Shown piece after piece: positions 1 through 8,854 of a stretch of 64,000 bases of DNA. Origin of the DNA: an uncultured Alphaproteobacteria bacterium (GTDB taxonomy: Bacteria; Pseudomonadota; Alphaproteobacteria; HIMB59; GCA-002718135); contig CABXWB010000006.1 of the NCBI GenBank assembly GCA_902515745.1, positions 1-64,000 on the forward strand, in the 5' to 3' direction. Both the position numbers and the translations under genes were made by a program. The first letter of the stretch is position 1. Every line of letters begins with the position of its first letter. The notes under the pieces are model-generated. The model searched no databases. It saw only the letters and a list, made by a program, of their open reading frames with translations, and had not been told where the DNA came from.

Positions 1-888
1 TAAATTAGATATTTCAAAATTTTTAATTATTTCATCTAATTCAATAGCTTCTGACTTATCGTTATTATTTGACCAGCCTAAAAGTATAAGATTATTAATT
101 ATAGCTTCCTTTAAATATCCTTTATCTTTCAAATCTAAAATATTAACTGCTCCATGTCTTTTTGATAATTTTGTTCCATCTTCTCCATGAATAAGTGGCA
201 TATGAGCATATTGAGGTATATCCCAATTCATAAATTTATAAATGTAGTATTGTCTAAAAGTATTAATAAAGTGATCATCACCTCTAATAATATAATTGAT
301 TCCTAAATCATGATCATCAACTACTACAGATAACATATACGTGGGCGATTGATCTTTTCTTAGTAAAATAAAATCATCTAACTCTAAATTTGCGACAGAA
401 ACATCTCCTTGTATTGTATCGTTAATTTTTAAATTTCCTTCATCTGGCACGTCTAATCTGACAACAAAATCCTCATCTTTACTTTGAATATCATTGTCAT
501 TTTTACATTCATTACATATTTTTTTAGAATAGTTTTTATTTTCTCTAATTAATTTTCTTTGGTTAGTTATTTTTTCTTCAGAACATACACATTTGAATGC
601 TCGTTTTTTTTGAAGTAATTCTTTAACAACTTCTTGATGTCTAGATAATCTTTTAGACTGAACTTGAATGCCTTCATCCCAGTTAAGCCCAAGCCATTTT
701 AAAGAATTAGTTATGTTATCACTGTATTCTTGTTTTGATCTTTCACGGTCTGTATCTTCAATTCTCAAGTAAAATTTAGATGATGCTGATTTTTTACTTA
801 CAATATAATTAATTAAAGCGGTTCTAGCGCCTCCAAGATGGAGATTGCCAGTAGGAGAGGGTGCAAATCGTGTTTTTAATATAGTCAT
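1..888 (-). CDS. gltX: Glutamyl-tRNA synthetase (3' end cut by window edge)
   Basis: Charges tRNA-Glu (possibly also tRNA-Gln) with glutamate in the cytoplasm. About 296 codons are present, starting at the ATG read from 888 downward; the C-terminal anticodon-binding part lies outside the window. The class I signature is seen as HLGG at residues 17-20 after the run RFAPSPTGN, and the second signature as KLSKR at residues 240-244, followed by HGA. A Cys-rich segment near residue 100 (CVC, then CNEC) fits the zinc-binding insertion of bacterial GluRS. It follows lexA by about 20 bases on the same strand, the usual alphaproteobacterial neighbourhood. Identification is secure; whether the enzyme is discriminating cannot be judged from the visible part. 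Confidence 0.95.
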   Translation of the reverse strand, partial: MTILKTRFAPSPTGNLHLGGARTALINYIVSKKSASSKFYLRIEDTDRERSKQEYSDNITNSLKWLGLNWDEGIQVQSKRLSRHQEVVKELLQKKRAFKCVCSEEKITNQRKLIRENKNYSKKICNECKNDNDIQSKDEDFVVRLDVPDEGNLKINDTIQGDVSVANLELDDFILLRKDQSPTYMLSVVVDDHDLGINYIIRGDDHFINTFRQYYIYKFMNWDIPQYAHMPLIHGEDGTKLSKRHGAVNILDLKDKGYLKEAIINNLILLGWSNNNDKSEAIELDEIIKNFEISNL

Positions 889-908
889 CTTAAAATTAAG
901 ATAAACTA

Positions 909-1535
909 TTAATTATATTTTCTTATAATACCAGATAAAGTCCCTTGGACTTGGATTTCACCTGCTTCATATTCCTTTGTCTGAAAACTTTGATTAGCAG
1001 GTATTAAAATGACCTTGTTTCTATCAAATTTAATAGTTTTTAGAGTAACCTCGTTATCTTGTGTTATCACAGCTGCGATTTTTCCATTTTCAACATTGTT
1101 TGTCTTTTTTATCACAGCAATATCACCGTCAAATATTCCTTTATCTATCATAGATAGACCTTTTACTTTTAATCCAAAATATTTAGCATTTGGCGATGTC
1201 ATCGAAGAGGGTACAGAAACAAATTCATCAGCATTTTCAATAGCTTCTATTGCTTCACCTGCAGCTATTGCACCAATTAATGGGATATTAATGCTATTCG
1301 ACAAAGAATTTTCATTATCAATATTATCTTTATTAATAATTTCCATTGCTCGTGCCTTGTGCTTTAATCTTTTAATAAAACCTCTTTCTTCTAGACTTGT
1401 TATTAATCTATGAATACCTGACTTTGATTTCAGATTAACTGCACTTTTCATTTCCTCAAAAGAAGGGGAAATTTCATTACTTGAAATGTAATTTTTTAAA
1501 TAATCGTATAGCTCTTTTTGTTTTTTAGTAAGCAT
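909..1535 (-). CDS. lexA: LexA SOS repressor
   Basis: Transcriptional repressor of the DNA-damage response that self-cleaves when RecA is activated. I start it at the second Met, giving 208 residues that begin MLTKKQKEL, because LexA proteins begin this way and the ten residues encoded upstream would run through the LexA operator. The N-terminal winged-helix (about residues 1-65) carries SGIHRLITSLEERGFI. The cleavage site is A92-G93 (in AIAAGEAI). The catalytic Ser128 lies in KGLSMID and Lys166 in EVTLK, so autocleavage should work. It sits between moaC and gltX; moeA and comEC, which often separate these genes in related bacteria, are missing. Very likely autoregulated through the box just upstream. 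Confidence 0.94.
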   Translation of the reverse strand: MLTKKQKELYDYLKNYISSNEISPSFEEMKSAVNLKSKSGIHRLITSLEERGFIKRLKHKARAMEIINKDNIDNENSLSNSINIPLIGAIAAGEAIEAIENADEFVSVPSSMTSPNAKYFGLKVKGLSMIDKGIFDGDIAVIKKTNNVENGKIAAVITQDNEVTLKTIKFDRNKVILIPANQSFQTKEYEAGEIQVQGTLSGIIRKYN

Positions 1536-1539
1536 TAAC

Positions 1540-1554
1540 GTTCTATATATGTTC
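1540..1554 (-). promoter_or_regulatory. LexA (SOS) box upstream of lexA
   Basis: The plus strand reads GTTC, seven bases (TATATAT), GTTC: an exact match to the alphaproteobacterial LexA operator GTTC-N7-GTTC. It lies 5 to 19 bases before the chosen lexA start codon, the expected place for autorepression, and argues against a start at the farther upstream ATG (1563-1565), which would put the operator inside the coding region. The match and position are seen directly; binding is inferred from the known alphaproteobacterial motif. Confidence 0.85.
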
Positions 1555-1603
1555 TTTAAGATCAAAACAAGAACAAATATAAATATCTATATTTTTCAGT
1601 TAT

Positions 1604-2059
1604 TTAAATATTAGATTTACCACCTGTTTTCGAAACAAGCCGTATATTTTGTATTTTAATTTTTTTATTTAAGTACTTACACATGTCATAAATTGTCAGA
1701 CAGCTAACTGTAACGGCAGTTAATGCCTCCATTTCCACACCAGTATTTGCGTTTGTTTTAACTATACTTTTGACAATAAAAGTAAATTTTTTATCATTTT
1801 TTATAACCTCAATATTTATGTGATTGATTGGAATATTATGACAAAGCGGTATCAATCTAGAAGTTTCTTTTGCACCCATAATACCACCAATTATTGCAGT
1901 TTTTTCTAGGTTCCCTTTTTTTGTCTCAAATGATTTTATTTTTTTATATGTTTCTTTATCAAATTTAATTTCACCAGAGGCAACTGCTACTCTTTCTGTG
2001 ACATCTTTATTTGATATGTCAATTATATAAGGATTTCCTTTTATATTAATATGACTCAT
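1604..2059 (-). CDS. moaC: Cyclic pyranopterin monophosphate synthase MoaC
   Basis: Second step of molybdenum-cofactor synthesis, converting the MoaA product to cyclic pyranopterin monophosphate. The protein is 151 residues, near the usual MoaC length. Recognisable blocks are GGIMGAKETSRLIPLCHNIP, GVEMEALTAVTVSCLTIYDM and a C-terminal LVSKTGGKS; the conserved His, Glu and Lys positions of the family fall in these blocks. It overlaps the 3' end of trpC by 14 bases, so it is co-translated with the trp genes. No other Moco gene is in the window, and moeA, often next in alphaproteobacteria, is not here. Confidence 0.93.
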   Translation of the reverse strand: MSHINIKGNPYIIDISNKDVTERVAVASGEIKFDKETYKKIKSFETKKGNLEKTAIIGGIMGAKETSRLIPLCHNIPINHINIEVIKNDKKFTFIVKSIVKTNANTGVEMEALTAVTVSCLTIYDMCKYLNKKIKIQNIRLVSKTGGKSNI

Positions 2060-2846
2060 TTAAAAGTAATTCTCCAATTTTCTTTTCTTTATCTTTAGAT
2101 TTTAACAAACTTTCCCCAATTAAAAAATTATATATCCCTGTTGAATTGAATTTTTTTATATCATCAGAAGTTTTAATTCCACTTTCTGCAATTAAAATAT
2201 AATCATTAGTTAAATTTTTATTCAAATTTATTGAGTTATTTAAATTGATTTCAAGACTTTTAAGGTTTCTATTATTAATTCCGATAACAGGGTAGTCTAA
2301 TTTAATTGCTCTTTTCAGTTCGTCTTCATCATGAACCTCTATAATACAATCTAATTTTAATTCATTTGCATAATTTATAAATTCTATTGCCTGATCATCT
2401 GATAATATTGATAAAATTAACAATATACAGTCTGCTTGATAAATCTTACTTTCTAAAATTTGATATTTATCAATAATAAAATCTTTTCTTAAAATAGGTA
2501 AATTTGTTTTGTTTTTAACCAGAGATAAATGATCAATATTGCCTAAAAAATATTTACTTTCTGTTAAAATCGATAATGCTCCAACACCTGATCTTTCATA
2601 AAAAATAGCAATGTCTTCTGGTTTGTAATCTGAAATTATTTCACCTGCACTTGGACTTTGTTTTTTTACTTCGCCAATTATAAAATTTTTTTTATTTTTT
2701 TGAGCTGAAAGTAATTTTTCTTTAAATTCTCGTCTCTCTAATTTTGAGGAAATTAATTTTTCTAATGTTTTAAAAGAACATCTTTTCTTTGTTTCTTCTA
2801 ATTCTTTAGATTTATCTTCACAAATTTTTTGAAGTATATTACTCAT
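2046..2846 (-). CDS. trpC: Indole-3-glycerol phosphate synthase
   Basis: Closes the indole ring in tryptophan synthesis, turning CdRP into indole-3-glycerol phosphate with loss of CO2. At 266 residues it has the normal single-domain length, not the TrpC-TrpF fusion. The family blocks are present: EVKKQSPSAGEI, LRKDFIIDKYQI, VIGINNRNLKSLEI and LIAESGIKTSDD, carrying the conserved Lys/Glu/Asn residues of the barrel active site. It overlaps trpD by 8 bases and moaC by 14 bases, in an operon that starts with ppiD. trpF, trpB and trpA are not in the window. Confidence 0.95.
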   Translation of the reverse strand: MSNILQKICEDKSKELEETKKRCSFKTLEKLISSKLERREFKEKLLSAQKNKKNFIIGEVKKQSPSAGEIISDYKPEDIAIFYERSGVGALSILTESKYFLGNIDHLSLVKNKTNLPILRKDFIIDKYQILESKIYQADCILLILSILSDDQAIEFINYANELKLDCIIEVHDEDELKRAIKLDYPVIGINNRNLKSLEINLNNSINLNKNLTNDYILIAESGIKTSDDIKKFNSTGIYNFLIGESLLKSKDKEKKIGELLLNESY

Positions 2847-3840
2847 TAATTAGTGAATTTACAAAATTTTTTGTAATTCCTTCCTCAATTGTTTTTTTTG
2901 CTAAATCAAAACTCTCTTTTAGATTATTTCTTAAATTGGATAAATATATTGCCGCTCCTGCATTTATTTCTACAATCATTTGAAATTCTCTATAATCACC
3001 ATTAATCATTTTATTAAAACAATTTGCATTATATTCTGGATCTCCACCTTTTATATCTTCTAATTTAATTAAATCATAACCATAGTTTCTTGGATCAAAA
3101 CTATATTCCAGAACTTTATTATCTTTCAATTCATTTATTAGAGTATTGTCTGATAAACTTATTTCATCTAAACCATCCAATCCGTGAACAACCATAGCTT
3201 TTTCAGAACCTAATTCTTTTAAGCAATTACAATGCATAGAAACTAAATCTCTTGAATAGACACCTAGAAGCTGTTTACTTGCTTTAGCAGGATTTGTAAG
3301 AGGGCCTAATAAATTAAAAATTGTACGTGTAGCTAAATTCTTACGAACATTAATTACATTCTTCATGGCAGAATGATGATTTTGAGCAAATAAAAAGCAA
3401 AAATTTTTATTTGATAATGAGTTCTCTAAATCTTCTACATTATTTGTAATCTTATAACCTATTTTTTCTAGCATATCTGCAGAACCTGATTTTGAACTAA
3501 CCGAACGGTTACCATGCTTTGCTATAGTAACGCCAGCACTTGCAGCAACTATTGCTGCACTTGTTGATATATTTAATGTGTCTTTCATATCTCCACCAGT
3601 GCCACAAGTATCAATTGTATTTTCAGGAGAGTTTATTTTTAGAGATTTCTCTCTCATTACTTTGGCTGCACCTATAATTTCTTCTTTTGTTTCACCTTTT
3701 AACTTTAAACCAATTAGTATTGATGTAATTTTAATATCATCTAATTCTCCACTCATAATTTTATTGAATATATACATACTCTCTTCAATATTCAGATGTT
3801 GTTGTTCGAGAATTTTATTTAATATTAAAGTTTGATCCAT
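2839..3840 (-). CDS. trpD: Anthranilate phosphoribosyltransferase
   Basis: Transfers the phosphoribosyl group of PRPP to anthranilate. The 333-residue protein has the normal length. The pyrophosphate-binding signature DTCGTGGD and the following NISTSAA block are clear, as is KHGNRSVSSKSGSADMLE, which binds PRPP and anthranilate. The glycine-rich RTIFNLLGPLTNPA block also matches. Its start shares one base with the trpG stop, and its end overlaps trpC by 8 bases, implying tight translational coupling. Confidence 0.96.
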   Translation of the reverse strand: MDQTLILNKILEQQHLNIEESMYIFNKIMSGELDDIKITSILIGLKLKGETKEEIIGAAKVMREKSLKINSPENTIDTCGTGGDMKDTLNISTSAAIVAASAGVTIAKHGNRSVSSKSGSADMLEKIGYKITNNVEDLENSLSNKNFCFLFAQNHHSAMKNVINVRKNLATRTIFNLLGPLTNPAKASKQLLGVYSRDLVSMHCNCLKELGSEKAMVVHGLDGLDEISLSDNTLINELKDNKVLEYSFDPRNYGYDLIKLEDIKGGDPEYNANCFNKMINGDYREFQMIVEINAGAAIYLSNLRNNLKESFDLAKKTIEEGITKNFVNSLINE

Positions 3841-4409
3841 TATTTTGCTAAGTTTAAAAAGTTTTTTAAAATAATTTTACCCATATCAGTACCTATACTT
3901 TCTGGATGAAATTGTAGTCCAAATATTGGTAATTTTTTATGTGCAATACCCATTATAATCTTATTATTTGTTTCAGCAGTAATTAAAAAATCTTTAGGCA
4001 TAGTTCTTTTATCAATTATAAGAGAGTGATATCTAGTTGCTTTAAATTTTCTTTCTACATTTTTAAATATAGAGTGTCCAAAGTGATTAATTGTATCAAC
4101 TTTTCCGTGCATGATTTCTTTGCATTTAATGATTTTACCTCCAAAAGCTTGACCAATAGTTTGATGTCCTAAACAAATGCCAAGTATAGGAAATTGTTTT
4201 GATAATTCTGCAACAATATTAAGACTTATTCCAGCTTCATTTGGTGTGCACGGACCTGGTGAAATAACTATTGATTTAGGTTTTAATTTACGAATTTTAT
4301 TTATAGAAATTTTGTCATTTCTAAAAACAACAACCTTCTGATTTAAATCCAATAAGTAGTGTTTTACATTGTAAGTAAAACTATCATAATTATCTATCAG
4401 TAATATCAT
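3840..4409 (-). CDS. trpG: Anthranilate synthase glutamine amidotransferase subunit
   Basis: Supplies ammonia from glutamine to TrpE. The 189-residue class I amidotransferase shows LLIDNYDSFTYN at the N terminus, the oxyanion block VISPGPCTPNEAG, the nucleophile in GICLGHQTIGQAFGG, and the His-Glu pair in LQFHPES. It is a stand-alone TrpG and not fused to TrpE or TrpD as in some proteobacteria. It overlaps trpE by 4 bases. A dual role with PabB in folate synthesis is possible, since no separate PabA is visible. Confidence 0.95.
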   Translation of the reverse strand: MILLIDNYDSFTYNVKHYLLDLNQKVVVFRNDKISINKIRKLKPKSIVISPGPCTPNEAGISLNIVAELSKQFPILGICLGHQTIGQAFGGKIIKCKEIMHGKVDTINHFGHSIFKNVERKFKATRYHSLIIDKRTMPKDFLITAETNNKIIMGIAHKKLPIFGLQFHPESIGTDMGKIILKNFLNLAK

Positions 4410-5884
4410 ATATCGAATTTGTATGAATCCTCTGCAGCTGCCATTAAAGCACCAGCTTTATTCAAAATTTCTTGATGTTCATTTTTTGGGACTGAGTCAT
4501 AAACTATTCCAGCACCAGCCTGAATGTATAATTTATTATCTTTTACAAGCCCAGTCCTCAAACTAATACAAGTATCCATGTCTCCATTAGAATCAAAATA
4601 ACCCATACAACCAGCATAAAAACTTCTATTTAAATTTTCAAGTTCCTCTATGATTTCCATCGCTCTTATTTTTGGTGCACCAGAAACTGTACCTGCTGGA
4701 AATCCAGCCAATAAAGCATCTAGAGCATCTAAATTATTATCTATTTTTCCCTCAACGTTTGAAACAATATGCATTACATGAGAGTAGTATTCTATAATCA
4801 TCTTTTCAGTAACATTCACTGTTCCTTTTTTTGCAACGCGACCAACATCGTTCCTTCCTAAATCTAAAAGCATTAAGTGTTCTGCGAGTTCTTTCTTATC
4901 ATTCAGTAAGTCATTAGATAAATAAAGGTCTTCAGAGGCATTCTTCCCTCTTTTTCTTGTTCCAGCAATTGGTCTTATCGTAACTTTTTTGCTTCTTAAT
5001 TGAACCATTAATTCTGGACTAGATGCAACAAGGCCAATTTTATCGAAGTTAAGATTTACAAGATAAGGAGATGGATTTAGTCGTCTTAACGATCTATAAA
5101 GATTGACTGCCTTTAAATTATATTTTGTTTCAAATCTCTGTGAAGGCACAACTTGGAAGATATCTCCATTTTTAATATATTCTTTTGCTTTATTTACAAT
5201 TTTATAAAATTGTTCTTTCTTGAAATTTGATTTAAATTTTAATTTAGATTTTTTATTTTTCTTTTGCGCAGGTTTTAAAATACTTTTTTCTAACTTTTTA
5301 ATTGTTTTATCAATAAGTAATTTATTTTTTCTATAGGCTTTTTCTGCCGAGATTTTTTTACTTGGATACGTAACTGTCATAAGGGAAATAATATCTTTAA
5401 TATTATCAAAAACTGCGACTATTTTTGGTCTGATTAAAATTGCATCAGGTATTTTTATATTGTCCTTATTACTTAGTTTAATTTTTTCAATATATTGAAT
5501 CATTGGATATCCTAGATATCCAACTAGTGTTGGGAAAGGAACGTCAATTTCATTATTTTTAAATTTTGAAATTTTTACAAGTTCTTTAAGACTATGAATT
5601 GGCTTTTGATCTAGTTTATAATCAAAATTATGATCCAAATATTTTATTTTTGCCTTACCTTTCTCAACTGTCCAAATTAAATCTGGATCACAACCAAGTA
5701 ATGAGTAACGTCCTCTTTTACTTCCACCCTCTACTGACTCTAATAGAAAGGAATATTTTTCCGATTTACTAATTTTTAATAATGATGAAAATGGTGTTTC
5801 AATATCAGCAATAAGATTTTTTTTTAATATCTGAGGTAAGCCTTTGTTATATTGACTTATAAAATTTTTTTTTTCTAGACTCAT
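4406..5884 (-). CDS. trpE: Anthranilate synthase component I
   Basis: Chorismate to anthranilate, first committed step of tryptophan synthesis. The 492 residues have the standard length. The N-terminal YSFLLESVEGG holds the LLES motif associated with tryptophan feedback inhibition. The chorismate-binding domain shows GDIFQVVPSQRF, IRPIAGTRKRG, LGRNDVGRVA, GFPAGTVSGAPK and QAGAGIVYDS. The gene overlaps both ppiD (4 bases, ATGA type) and trpG (4 bases). I see no leader peptide or attenuator hairpin in front of it, because ppiD abuts directly; feedback at the protein level is therefore the visible control. Confidence 0.96.
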   Translation of the reverse strand: MSLEKKNFISQYNKGLPQILKKNLIADIETPFSSLLKISKSEKYSFLLESVEGGSKRGRYSLLGCDPDLIWTVEKGKAKIKYLDHNFDYKLDQKPIHSLKELVKISKFKNNEIDVPFPTLVGYLGYPMIQYIEKIKLSNKDNIKIPDAILIRPKIVAVFDNIKDIISLMTVTYPSKKISAEKAYRKNKLLIDKTIKKLEKSILKPAQKKNKKSKLKFKSNFKKEQFYKIVNKAKEYIKNGDIFQVVPSQRFETKYNLKAVNLYRSLRRLNPSPYLVNLNFDKIGLVASSPELMVQLRSKKVTIRPIAGTRKRGKNASEDLYLSNDLLNDKKELAEHLMLLDLGRNDVGRVAKKGTVNVTEKMIIEYYSHVMHIVSNVEGKIDNNLDALDALLAGFPAGTVSGAPKIRAMEIIEELENLNRSFYAGCMGYFDSNGDMDTCISLRTGLVKDNKLYIQAGAGIVYDSVPKNEHQEILNKAGALMAAAEDSYKFDI

Positions 5885-7701
5885 TTATACTGAGATAAAA
5901 GACCATTTATCAGTTCATCATTGAACGAAATTTCTTTTGTCTTAATAATCTCACTACCAAATGCTGTTTTCAAATCGCCTATTAAATTAATATTTGAAGT
6001 ATTTTCACCTTCTTCAGGCATCTTTATACTTTTAATATTAGCAAAATAAATAGCATTTTCATCTGATCCAAAAGCTACTTTATTAATATCAGTTTCAAAA
6101 ATCTTTTGTTTAAAAGATATTGGTAATTCATCATTAGTCTTTAAAGATAAAATTAAATTTTCCGGATTAGTTACATAAAATTTACTTATATCTGTGAAGG
6201 TCTCTTTATTATTTTCAAAAATATTTTCTGCTTGTTCAGTTTTTTTTGTAAAAATAAAATCGTTTAAAACACTTTCAAAGATATTATCAATACTCTCTAT
6301 TTTTGATGGATAAATGTCATCAATGTTTACAATAAAAGAAGTATCATTATCAATATCTACTAAATCACTAACAAAATCTTTATTTTGTGTAAAAGAAAAT
6401 GAAATTAAGTTGCTTAAAGTAGGGTCATCTTCGTTAGTATTATTAATAATTTTTTTCTTAATGATTAATTTCAGATTATTTTGATCTGCTATTTCATTAA
6501 TTGAAAACCCATCAAGTATTTGTTGGTCGAGGCTTGATTTTAATTCATTAAAGTAATTATCTACTTCAAAATTGATTAATGTATTATTTATTTCATTCTT
6601 CACTTCATCAAATGTTAATTCTTTTACTGGATAAATTTCATCCAAAATAATTATATGATATGCCAAGGTTGTTTGAACTACATCTGACATACTTCCTTTG
6701 TCTAATTCAAATATTGCATTTGCAAGTTGTTCTAAAACTTTATTTTTATCAACATTTTTGAAATCATTAAAAACTATATTATTTTCTTCTGCATATTTAA
6801 TAATTTCTTCATTAGTTTTTCCAGAAACTTTTATTTTAAAATCATCCGCTTCTTCTTTTGATTTAAAATTAAATTGTTTAAAACTTCTTTCTTCTGGATT
6901 AATAAATAAGTTTTTATTGTTATTATAATAATCATTAAGATTATTTTCTGAAGGTGAAAAATTGTTGCGATAATCACTTTTGCTTATTAATATATATGAA
7001 ATATCTCTTTCTTCTTTTGTCATATATGCAGCAGAGTTATTATTAAAGTAATTTAATAGTTCATTATTATCTTTGGAAATTTGATCTTTACTATAGTTTT
7101 CAAGTTTGATTTCGTCGTAAGGTATTTTAAGCAAATCTATGTCTCTACCCTGATTATCATACTTGTTAAAATTTATTTGCAATTGTAAAGGATAATTTTT
7201 TTGAAAGAAAAGCTGATCAAATACAATCGATCTAGTTTCAAAGTCTATTAAATCAACAAGATCTTCAATTTTTAAGCCTTGCCTTCTTAAAAAAGTATTT
7301 AACATTTCATCATCTAATTTATTGTTAATGTAAAGATCTGGAAAATTTCTTTTTGTTTCTTTTGCAATTGTCGTGTTATCTAAAATAAAATTTATTTCAT
7401 CAAACTCATTTTCAAAGATCGCGTTATTGACTAAATTCTGAAGTGCAATTTGATGAACTTGGAAGCTTCTAATCTGATCACCAGTTAATTTACTTCCAAT
7501 CATTTGAGAAAATTGATTAATATTCATATCCATTGATCTGAGAAATTTTGTTGTTGAAATTGGCGTACCTGAAATATCAGCAACAAAATTATCAGAATTA
7601 AATAAATTTGAATATCTTGTTGATCCTCTAAAAAAGAACAAACTTGCCGCAAACAGAATAGCTAATCCTATACCAATCCATGAATTTTTAATAGCTCTCA
7701 T
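5881..7701 (-). CDS. ppiD: Membrane-anchored PpiD/SurA-type peptidyl-prolyl isomerase
   Basis: Likely inner-membrane foldase with its bulk in the periplasm. The 606-residue protein has a single N-terminal transmembrane segment (about residues 8-25, WIGIGLAILFAASLFFF) and then a SurA-N-like region with VADISGTPISTTKFLRSMD, the usual start of the PpiD chaperone domain. The parvulin-like section near residues 250-360 is weakly conserved (FKQFNFKSKEEADDF, AYHIIILDEI), so chaperone rather than isomerase activity may dominate. First gene of the ppiD-trpEGDC-moaC operon, divergent from tpiA with a 49-base gap. Family call from architecture and position; sequence conservation is low. Confidence 0.8.
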   Translation of the reverse strand: MRAIKNSWIGIGLAILFAASLFFFRGSTRYSNLFNSDNFVADISGTPISTTKFLRSMDMNINQFSQMIGSKLTGDQIRSFQVHQIALQNLVNNAIFENEFDEINFILDNTTIAKETKRNFPDLYINNKLDDEMLNTFLRRQGLKIEDLVDLIDFETRSIVFDQLFFQKNYPLQLQINFNKYDNQGRDIDLLKIPYDEIKLENYSKDQISKDNNELLNYFNNNSAAYMTKEERDISYILISKSDYRNNFSPSENNLNDYYNNNKNLFINPEERSFKQFNFKSKEEADDFKIKVSGKTNEEIIKYAEENNIVFNDFKNVDKNKVLEQLANAIFELDKGSMSDVVQTTLAYHIIILDEIYPVKELTFDEVKNEINNTLINFEVDNYFNELKSSLDQQILDGFSINEIADQNNLKLIIKKKIINNTNEDDPTLSNLISFSFTQNKDFVSDLVDIDNDTSFIVNIDDIYPSKIESIDNIFESVLNDFIFTKKTEQAENIFENNKETFTDISKFYVTNPENLILSLKTNDELPISFKQKIFETDINKVAFGSDENAIYFANIKSIKMPEEGENTSNINLIGDLKTAFGSEIIKTKEISFNDELINGLLSQYK

Positions 7702-7750
7702 AAATTTTCTATTGCTTCTATAATATTAGTTTCTATAAATAAAAGTAATT

Positions 7751-8470
7751 ATGGTAAATCTTGAAAAATATTCTTCGATTTTCATAGCAAATTGGAAATT
7801 AAATGGAAATTCCTCATTTTTAAAAGATTATTATGAAAAATTAAAAGTTAATTCTAATAATTGTACGATTATCTGCTCGCCTTCAATTTACTTAAAATCA
7901 CTAAAAGGAAATAATGAAAACTTATTTTGTGGTGCGCAAGATGTCTCCTCTTATAAAGAAGGTGCCTATACGGGAGAATTATCTGCCTCAATGCTAAAGG
8001 ATAATAATATTGATTTTTGCTTAGTTGGACATTCTGAGCGAAGACAATATTTCGCTGAAACAAATGATAATGTTAGTATCAAAAGTTCAAACCTTATTGA
8101 AGAAAATATAATTCCTGTAATCTGCATAGGTGAGACATTAGAGCAAAAAGAAAACAATTTAACAGAAGAAATATTATCTTCACAAATTAAGGATAGTATT
8201 CCAAATTCAGCAAATCATCAAAATATATTAATTGCATATGAACCAGTTTGGGCAATAGGCACTGGATTAACTCCAACCTTAGATGAAATAAATCAAGTGC
8301 ACGAATTAATTAAAAATTTTGATACTAAATTTAGGAAATTTAAGGTTCTCTATGGAGGTTCTGTAAAATCTGCAAATTCTAAAGAAATTAATGATTTAAA
8401 TCATGTTGATGGTTGTTTAATTGGTGGAGCCTCTCTAAAAGTTGATGAATTCAATATAATTATATCTTGA
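7751..8470 (+). CDS. tpiA: Triosephosphate isomerase
   Basis: Interconverts dihydroxyacetone phosphate and glyceraldehyde 3-phosphate. The 239-residue protein is slightly short for the family (about 250). Catalytic residues are visible: Lys16 in ANWKLNG, His94 in VGHSERR and Glu164 in AYEPVWAIGTG; the phosphate-binding GGSVKSAN and GGASL loops follow. It opens the plus-strand run tpiA-secG-pyrG-kdsA-eno and is divergent from ppiD. The 49-base gap carries a TATAAT at 7719-7724 but no convincing -35 element. Confidence 0.96.
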   Translation: MVNLEKYSSIFIANWKLNGNSSFLKDYYEKLKVNSNNCTIICSPSIYLKSLKGNNENLFCGAQDVSSYKEGAYTGELSASMLKDNNIDFCLVGHSERRQYFAETNDNVSIKSSNLIEENIIPVICIGETLEQKENNLTEEILSSQIKDSIPNSANHQNILIAYEPVWAIGTGLTPTLDEINQVHELIKNFDTKFRKFKVLYGGSVKSANSKEINDLNHVDGCLIGGASLKVDEFNIIIS

Positions 8471-8501
8471 TAATTTAAATCTAATAAATATAAGCCATCA
8501 A

Positions 8502-8807
8502 ATGACTACTCTTATTGTAATTCAACTTGTACTAGCAATTGCTCTTGTGATTTTAGTATTATTACAAGGATCAGATAATGAGGGTTTAGGCCTTGGTGGT
8601 GGAACTTTTGGTGGTATGATGTCAGCTAGGGGCTCAGCTAATCTTCTTTCAAGATTAACAGCTATTACAGCAACTTTATTCATGATCATGAGCGTTGTGC
8701 TAACAATAACTGCTTCAGTTGGATCAGATCGTAATGTATTAGAATCACTTCCTTCTATTAACACTGAAGAAACTCCTGAGGAACCATCTATACCAGAAAA
8801 TAATTAA
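8502..8807 (+). CDS. secG: Preprotein translocase subunit SecG
   Basis: Small membrane subunit of the SecYEG channel. The 101-residue protein has two hydrophobic segments (about residues 2-22 and 52-71) separated by the conserved block GSDNEGLGLGGGTFGGMMSA, followed by ANLLSRLTA. The C-terminal tail is acidic and proline-rich. Position between tpiA and pyrG is the standard alphaproteobacterial arrangement. Confidence 0.93.
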   Translation: MTTLIVIQLVLAIALVILVLLQGSDNEGLGLGGGTFGGMMSARGSANLLSRLTAITATLFMIMSVVLTITASVGSDRNVLESLPSINTEETPEEPSIPENN

Positions 8808-8854
8808 TTATATCTTGCTATAAATAGATCTATTATGTATCACGGTATTCCGTA

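Noticed and set aside
1009..1413. Open frame of 134 codons on the plus strand inside lexA
   Set aside because: It lies entirely antisense to a well-supported lexA and its translation shows no family features; it is a by-product of the lexA reading frame.
4406..7701. Trp attenuator or leader peptide in front of trpE
   Set aside because: trpE overlaps ppiD by 4 bases, leaving no leader; nothing like a Trp-codon-rich leader or alternative hairpins is visible upstream of ppiD.
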